A stretch of 35,581 nt of DNA, taken from positions 1 through 35,581 of the forward strand of contig JAFTDL010000075.1 of NCBI GenBank assembly GCA_017454215.1. Direction: 5' to 3'. This DNA is from Lentisphaeria bacterium. GTDB lineage: Bacteria > Verrucomicrobiota > Lentisphaeria > Victivallales > Victivallaceae. Shown in pieces: positions 31,165-35,581 of this stretch (positions within the stretch are counted from its first letter, which is position 1; every line of letters starts with the position of its first letter). The notes beneath the pieces are model-generated. The model was not told the DNA's origin. It was given only the letters and a program-made list of their open reading frames with translations, and did not search any database. A program made the translations under genes and the position numbers.

Positions 31165-33741
31165 TCACGAAAACGCCACTTCGACCCGGGTGATCCGCGG
31201 CGTCCGCAGGGAGTTGACCGCGCCGAGGGCCAGCCGGTACTGGACGAAGTCGCCCGCGGAACAGCGGATCTCTTCCGGTTTCCGCCACGGCGCGCCGGAG
31301 AGTTCTCCGGCACTGCGGGCGCGGCGCATCAGGACGCCGACCCACGTTTTTGGAGGGATCTCCGCTTCGAGAGAGACCCGGCATCCGGCGCAGCCGGGAT
31401 CGACCCGGTACGGTTCCGACGTGTAGAACTCCTCGGGGCCCCGGTCGAGCATGTTCCCCGGCTGGATCGTCGTCATGCCGTGGGGACCGTTGGTGGGCAG
31501 TCTGGTGCAGCGCTCCTCATTGAATCCGTCGGGACCGTTCCACCAGACGGCGGACCAGCCTTTGTGGTCCCCGTCGATCTTGTGGTTGGCCACCGCCAGA
31601 TCGACGAATCCGTCCTCGTTGAAGTCGCAGGCCACCGCCCCCGAAGCCGAGTGCGTGAAGAGCATCTTGCGGTCGAGATTGCTGAAGTGCCCCTTGCGGT
31701 TCCAGTACAGGAACGAGTGGATGTCCCGGTCCTTGCCGCCGTGGTAACTGCCGGCGAAGATGTCCAGCCAGCCGTCGTTGTTGAAGTCGGCCACGGCGAA
31801 GGAGTCGGCGGCGTCGCCCCGCAGCATGCATTTGCGGGCCTCGCTGAGCCCCTCCGGGCCGTTCCAGTAGATGTAGACGTAACTGTGGTGAGGCTGGCGC
31901 GGAATGAGGTCGCCGTCTCTGGGCGTTTCGGTGTGGCCTCCGATGATGAGGTCGGGATAGCCGTTTTTGGTGAGGTCCGCCGCCGTCGCCGCCAGTCCGC
32001 GGTAGGTGGCAAGTTCGAAGGAGCGTTCAAGTGAAAATCCCTCCGGCCCGCCCCGCAGGACCAGCGTGCGCCCCGCGCCCTGCGGCGCGACGATGTCCAG
32101 ATAACCGTTGTTGTCCAGATCCGCCGCGCAGAGCCAGCGCAGGGAATTTTTGGAGTTGACCTCGATGGTGTCGTAACTTGCGAAATCGTCTTTGCCGTAG
32201 AAAATGCGCAGATCGTTCCAGTGGTTGCACGGCGTGACGATCTCGAGGTAGCCGTCGTGGTTGAAATCCCCGGCGACGACGCCCCAGCCGATGTCGGTTT
32301 TGAGCGTGCGCGTTTTCTCCGGCTCGAAACCGCCGGGGCCGAAGTGGTGCAGATGGTGGCCGGGGTCCAGATGCAGGGAGTTTTCGGAGTTGTTCCCCAC
32401 CAGCAGTTCCGGCCAGCCGTCGTCGTCCAGATCGGCGCAGAGGGAGTCCACCGCGCACCACGAGGGCACGGCCGTCATGCGCTCGGGAGAGTATCCTTCG
32501 GCGCTGCCGTGATAGATGAAAGTCCTGTCGTACCCCACCGTGCTGCGCGAAAAGTGGTTGACGAGAAAAACCTCCGGCGGACGGCCGGGATTGCGGACGG
32601 GAAAGACTCTCCTCGTGTCCTCGCCCGCAAAGCGGTGCAAAATCTTTCCGTCGGGACCGCAGAGCAGCGTCTCGCAGCGGTAGACCGAAGAGTTGCCGTT
32701 GGAGGCAAAGAAGATCCCCTCGGGGGAGATCGCCGCGTCCGAAGCGGCGGGAGTGTCCACGGCCGCCCGGGAGCCGTCTTTGCGCACGATGAAACTTACC
32801 GGACGCGCGGCGACGGCCAGGATCCCCCTCGCGTCGTCGTACGCCGCGGCCAGAGCGCCGGGCAGAACGGTTTCGCCGCACCTTGTCACCTGACGGCCGC
32901 GGGCTTCGAAAAACAGGACCTTTTCCCCGGTGCACCAGGCAAGTTCCGTCCGGCCGCCGCGCACGACGGCGCGGATCTGCGGAAACACCTGGATCTTGCG
33001 CTCGGTGTTGCTTTCAAGGGTGCCGCACTCGGGAGGACGCCGTATTTCGCATTCTCCGGGGAGCGGAACGGCGCTGACGTTTTCCACCCGTATCCCCTCG
33101 GGCCCGCCCCAGTAGACGGACGCCGAGGAAAAATCCGACCGCACGGCGACGAGTTCGTCGAACCCGTCCCCGTCGAGATCGGCGGAGATCACCTGATCGG
33201 CAAAAATGGGCAGATCGACGTACCCGGCCCACTCGAAGCCGACCTCTGTCTGATAAAATATGCGCACGTTCCTGTACACCGGCTGGGCGAAGGCCAGCGC
33301 AAGTTTCCCGCCCGTGAAACGCCCGGCGCAGACGCTCTCGGCCCAGGGGGTCGGGATCCGGATGTGCCGGTCTTCGGAATAGGGTTCCTGCGAACCGAAA
33401 TAAATGTCGGTGGAGGCGAAGGGAGAGACCATGTCGTACCGGCCGCAGACTACAAGATCGGTGTATCCCCGGTCGTAAAGGTCGGCGGCAAGTCCGGCGA
33501 TGCTCCCCTGCCCCGGCAGGGCGGTGCAGTTGTCCTCCATGTCCCAGAGAAAACTCGGCGCGGACTCGTGATGATTCTGACAGTTGGCGAAAACCAGATC
33601 GAAATAACCGTCGCGGTCGAGGTCGTACTGAAAAATGCGCTGCAGGACGCCTTTGCGCGAAACGTAGAGATTCTGTCCGCCGCAGCCGAACACGCCCCGG
33701 CGGAAAGCTTCGAAACCTTCTGTGATCCAGACGTTTTTCAT
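31165..33741 (-). CDS. Large FG-GAP/VCBS repeat propeller protein
   Basis: This 858-residue protein has at least eight calcium-type loops: DLDRDGYFDLV, DLDGDGFDELV, DLDDDGWPELL, DFNHDGYLEIV, DLDNNGYLDIV, DLTKNGYPDLI, DFNNDGWLDIF and DFNEDGFVDLA. They are spaced as in FG-GAP beta-propellers, and the length allows two propellers. Each blade tends to end in GGPEG or NGPEG. The last 100 residues form another beta domain. FG-GAP proteins are usually extracellular and bind ligands, but no signal peptide is visible: the start MKNVWITEGFEAF is polar. The ribosome-binding site before the ATG at 33741 is weak. Function unknown; glycan binding is an inference. Confidence 0.75.
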   Translation of the reverse strand: MKNVWITEGFEAFRRGVFGCGGQNLYVSRKGVLQRIFQYDLDRDGYFDLVFANCQNHHESAPSFLWDMEDNCTALPGQGSIAGLAADLYDRGYTDLVVCGRYDMVSPFASTDIYFGSQEPYSEDRHIRIPTPWAESVCAGRFTGGKLALAFAQPVYRNVRIFYQTEVGFEWAGYVDLPIFADQVISADLDGDGFDELVAVRSDFSSASVYWGGPEGIRVENVSAVPLPGECEIRRPPECGTLESNTERKIQVFPQIRAVVRGGRTELAWCTGEKVLFFEARGRQVTRCGETVLPGALAAAYDDARGILAVAARPVSFIVRKDGSRAAVDTPAASDAAISPEGIFFASNGNSSVYRCETLLCGPDGKILHRFAGEDTRRVFPVRNPGRPPEVFLVNHFSRSTVGYDRTFIYHGSAEGYSPERMTAVPSWCAVDSLCADLDDDGWPELLVGNNSENSLHLDPGHHLHHFGPGGFEPEKTRTLKTDIGWGVVAGDFNHDGYLEIVTPCNHWNDLRIFYGKDDFASYDTIEVNSKNSLRWLCAADLDNNGYLDIVAPQGAGRTLVLRGGPEGFSLERSFELATYRGLAATAADLTKNGYPDLIIGGHTETPRDGDLIPRQPHHSYVYIYWNGPEGLSEARKCMLRGDAADSFAVADFNNDGWLDIFAGSYHGGKDRDIHSFLYWNRKGHFSNLDRKMLFTHSASGAVACDFNEDGFVDLAVANHKIDGDHKGWSAVWWNGPDGFNEERCTRLPTNGPHGMTTIQPGNMLDRGPEEFYTSEPYRVDPGCAGCRVSLEAEIPPKTWVGVLMRRARSAGELSGAPWRKPEEIRCSAGDFVQYRLALGAVNSLRTPRITRVEVAFS

Positions 33742-33750
33742 CGGCGCTTC

Positions 33751-35199
33751 TCAGATGTCCATGTAAAGGCTCGTCACATTCGAGAAGGTCACGACTTCGG
33801 TGACGCCGTCGTGGAGCCACGATCGGGGGATGACCACCGGTCCGGGACCCGACGTTTCGTGACCGTTGACGAGGATCTTCCCCTGCGCATCGGTGAAGAG
33901 TCTGCCGTCGCCCGCGGGAGCCTTGCCGATGCGCAGACGCCAGAGGGTCTCGCCCGAAGCGGGGAAAACCCCCGCAGGCAGTTTATGAGTCTTGAGCCAG
34001 TTCTCGTAATAGCCCGGAATGCGGTTGCACTGATCGAGATCCCCGAGATGGATCTCGCAGTCGTCCCAGCCGGGATGGACGCGGCGCGGCAGGGAGGTCA
34101 CCAGATCCGGATCCTGCACCTCGTTGAAGATCTGCCGCCCCTTGGCGATACAGGCCAGCTGTTCGGAGGGATCGACGCCCTTCTTCAGTAGATCGGAGGA
34201 AAGGGGCGGCCGCAGCATTTTCATGCAGTTGAAGACCTGAAGTCCGTCGGCGCCGCTCCAGTAGGCTCCGGCGGCCAGTCCCCGGGCGTCCTCGGGCGTG
34301 ATGACCGCGCCCCGGTACTTCACTTCGCGCCGCCAGCCCTCTTCGAGGGTGACGATCACGGGCAGTTTTCCCACGATGGTCCGCCACTTTTCGACCGGCA
34401 CGTCGAAGTTGCCGCCGCAGCCGAAGTTGCCGACGAAGAGGTGCGAAAGCACCCCGGCCTCGACCCAGCTTTTGACGTCCAGCCCCAGCTTGAGGGCCGA
34501 TTCGGGCGTGACGGGCACGCGGCAGGCGAAGGGCTGTCCCAGACGGTCTCGCAGTTTTTTGAGCATGTCGGTGATGAGGTGCGCCCGATCCGGACCGGTC
34601 TCGCGGGGCAGATGGGCGGGCCAGCGCATCCAGTCGAGCAAAACGTTGTCGGGTTCGTACTTTTCGAAGGCCTCGACGATGAAGTCGCTGTACATGTCGC
34701 GGACGCACTGATGAGAGTAATCGAACCCGTTCTCGCAGGGAATGTCCCCGGGAATGCGCAACTCCGGGTGCTCGCGCCAGAAATCCGTATGGATCGAAGA
34801 GTTCTCGTCGTGCCCGTTGTGCATGTCGTTCATGCGCACGTCGATCCACGCGCCCATGCCCAGCCCGCGGGCGCCCGCCAGCAGATAGGCGTTGGAGTCG
34901 ATGCCCTGTGCCTCCAGCACCGCCATGTTGGCGCGGCGGCGGAAGGACCAGTGGCGTGCGTCGCCCCGCAGGGCCTTCTGATAGGGTCCCTGCAGGATGT
35001 CGAAGCCGTCCAGATAGCTCTGGAACACCCGGCTCCGGTAGTTGGCGATCTGGGCGTTGACCCCCACGAGGTAGACGCCGACGCCGGTCTTGCCCAGGTT
35101 CTCCAGAATGGCGTCGAGATCGAATTTCGTCATCGTCCCGGCCTCGAACTGATAGAACCGGGCGTCGCTGTCTTCGTCGAAATAAAGTGTGCGCATCAT
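33751..35199 (-). CDS. TIM-barrel glycosidase-like protein (GHL10-like)
   Basis: This 482-residue protein has a barrel start GVGVYLVGVNAQIANYRS. GMGAWIDVRMNDMHNG, FDYSHQCVRDMYSDF and DNVLLDWMRWP follow; the last matches the DGIxLDxxRxP strand of hypothetical glycosyl hydrolase 10-like proteins, whose Asp is catalytic in relatives. VIVTLEEGW may give a Glu. A small beta domain closes the protein (ETLWRLRIGKAPAG, VVTFSNVTSLYMDI). No signal peptide is seen. GGAG lies ahead of the double ATG at 35194-35199, nine bases after the GH16 stop. Substrate unknown. Confidence 0.65.
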   Translation of the reverse strand: MMRTLYFDEDSDARFYQFEAGTMTKFDLDAILENLGKTGVGVYLVGVNAQIANYRSRVFQSYLDGFDILQGPYQKALRGDARHWSFRRRANMAVLEAQGIDSNAYLLAGARGLGMGAWIDVRMNDMHNGHDENSSIHTDFWREHPELRIPGDIPCENGFDYSHQCVRDMYSDFIVEAFEKYEPDNVLLDWMRWPAHLPRETGPDRAHLITDMLKKLRDRLGQPFACRVPVTPESALKLGLDVKSWVEAGVLSHLFVGNFGCGGNFDVPVEKWRTIVGKLPVIVTLEEGWRREVKYRGAVITPEDARGLAAGAYWSGADGLQVFNCMKMLRPPLSSDLLKKGVDPSEQLACIAKGRQIFNEVQDPDLVTSLPRRVHPGWDDCEIHLGDLDQCNRIPGYYENWLKTHKLPAGVFPASGETLWRLRIGKAPAGDGRLFTDAQGKILVNGHETSGPGPVVIPRSWLHDGVTEVVTFSNVTSLYMDI

Positions 35200-35208
35200 G
35201 ACGGTCTC

Positions 35209-35581
35209 CTATTTCCTCTTTTTCTGATAGACGCGGACATGATCGATGGTGAAGACCGAAGATCTCCACGGCTTGCCCTCTTTTCTGATCTTTTCCGCGA
35301 GATTGCGGTGAACGCCGAGCGAAAGGATGATGTAAAGCGGCGCGTGGGAGACGGGATGGTATTCCTTGCTCAGGGCGTAGCTTTCGACGCCGTCGATGAA
35401 GAAACGGTATCCGTCGGGCGTCCACTCCAGCCCCACGGTGTGCCAGCCCTCGTTGAAGCCGGGCATCCGGCGGGCGATGGTGCCGCCGCTCTTGAGCGTG
35501 TATTTTTTTCCGTCGAAGGCCTTGTAGTGGGTCGTCTGCGAGATCTGGTTCATCGAAGGCAGGATGCACTCCATGATGTCG
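35209..35581 (-). CDS. GH16-family glycoside hydrolase, N-terminal part cut off
   Basis: Only the last 123 codons are inside the window. The first visible residues, DIMECILPS, are the second half of the GH16 catalytic motif ExDxxE: the assisting Asp and the acid/base Glu are present, while the nucleophile Glu lies just beyond the right edge. GWHTVGLEWTPDGYRFFIDG and FTIDHVRVYQKK are the typical late GH16 strands. Members cleave beta-1,3 or mixed-link glucans, agarose, carrageenan or related polymers; the substrate cannot be told from this part. It ends with a TAG stop and is upstream of the TIM-barrel gene on the same transcript. Confidence 0.88.
   Translation of the reverse strand, partial: DIMECILPSMNQISQTTHYKAFDGKKYTLKSGGTIARRMPGFNEGWHTVGLEWTPDGYRFFIDGVESYALSKEYHPVSHAPLYIILSLGVHRNLAEKIRKEGKPWRSSVFTIDHVRVYQKKRK

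Noticed and set aside
31165-33741. Repeated Asp-rich loops in the FG-GAP gene as a DNA repeat array
   Set aside because: The repeats are conserved at protein level only, with varied codons and spacing; there is no CRISPR or tandem DNA repeat.
29929-34191. Two long plus-strand frames (701 and 656 codons) across the SGNH, FG-GAP and TIM-barrel genes
   Set aside because: Their composition is typical of antisense GC-rich frames and they lack start sites. The minus-strand genes have repeats and motifs that fit known folds.

Overview
The window is GC-rich, densely packed bacterial DNA. It most resembles a member of the Lentisphaerota (Victivallales-like, often gut-associated). The main clue is the pseudopilin at 14194-14859, whose leader ([20 protein letters not shown]) is the type multiplied in that phylum. 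The mix of carbohydrate-active enzymes, Gfo/Idh/MocA and DegT-type enzymes, and LacI/GntR/RpiR regulators fits. The phylum call is inference from gene content. I see no rRNA, tRNA, CRISPR array, insertion sequence or phage gene.

Left part (1-6884). A glycoside-hydrolase-like gene enters from the left edge. A 372-base stretch with no intact gene follows; it holds a terminator and a decayed copy of the 5' end of the next gene. That gene is an EamA-type transporter, read leftward from a promoter region shared with a rightward pair: a DegT-family PLP enzyme and a metal-dependent amidohydrolase. A GntR/LacI hybrid regulator follows. Between amidohydrolase and regulator lies a short relic of a GH42 C-terminus.

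Middle part (6885-23256), all leftward. From a near-consensus promoter at 23298-23326 come a short-chain dehydrogenase/epimerase, a Gfo/Idh/MocA oxidoreductase and a quinone-oxidoreductase-like protein. Next, from its own promoter with a dyad, comes an RpiR regulator followed by a fused phosphomannose isomerase, a ROK sugar kinase, a cupin and a GH4 glycosidase. This looks like a hexose-release and hexose-phosphate operon. Then come a pseudopilin, a secreted two-domain protein, a large secreted TIM-barrel protein, a second secreted two-domain paralogue and a cytoplasmic GH42 beta-galactosidase-like enzyme. This secreted set with its pseudopilin is the best candidate here for an undescribed glycan-handling system.

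Right part (23257-35581). A LacI regulator and a YjdF-like membrane protein read rightward. Facing them is a long leftward cluster running in from the right edge: GH16 (cut by the edge), a TIM-barrel glycosidase-like protein, a large FG-GAP propeller protein, a secreted SGNH-like protein, a dihydrodipicolinate-synthase-family aldolase, two small Cys-rich proteins resembling L-2-amino-thiazoline-4-carboxylate hydrolase, and a neutral-ceramidase-like protein. A GH36 alpha-galactosidase-like enzyme with its own promoter and palindrome ends the cluster.

Structures not explained by genes include two gene relics, a shared 3'-end element in two regulator genes, and hairpins built over stop codons.
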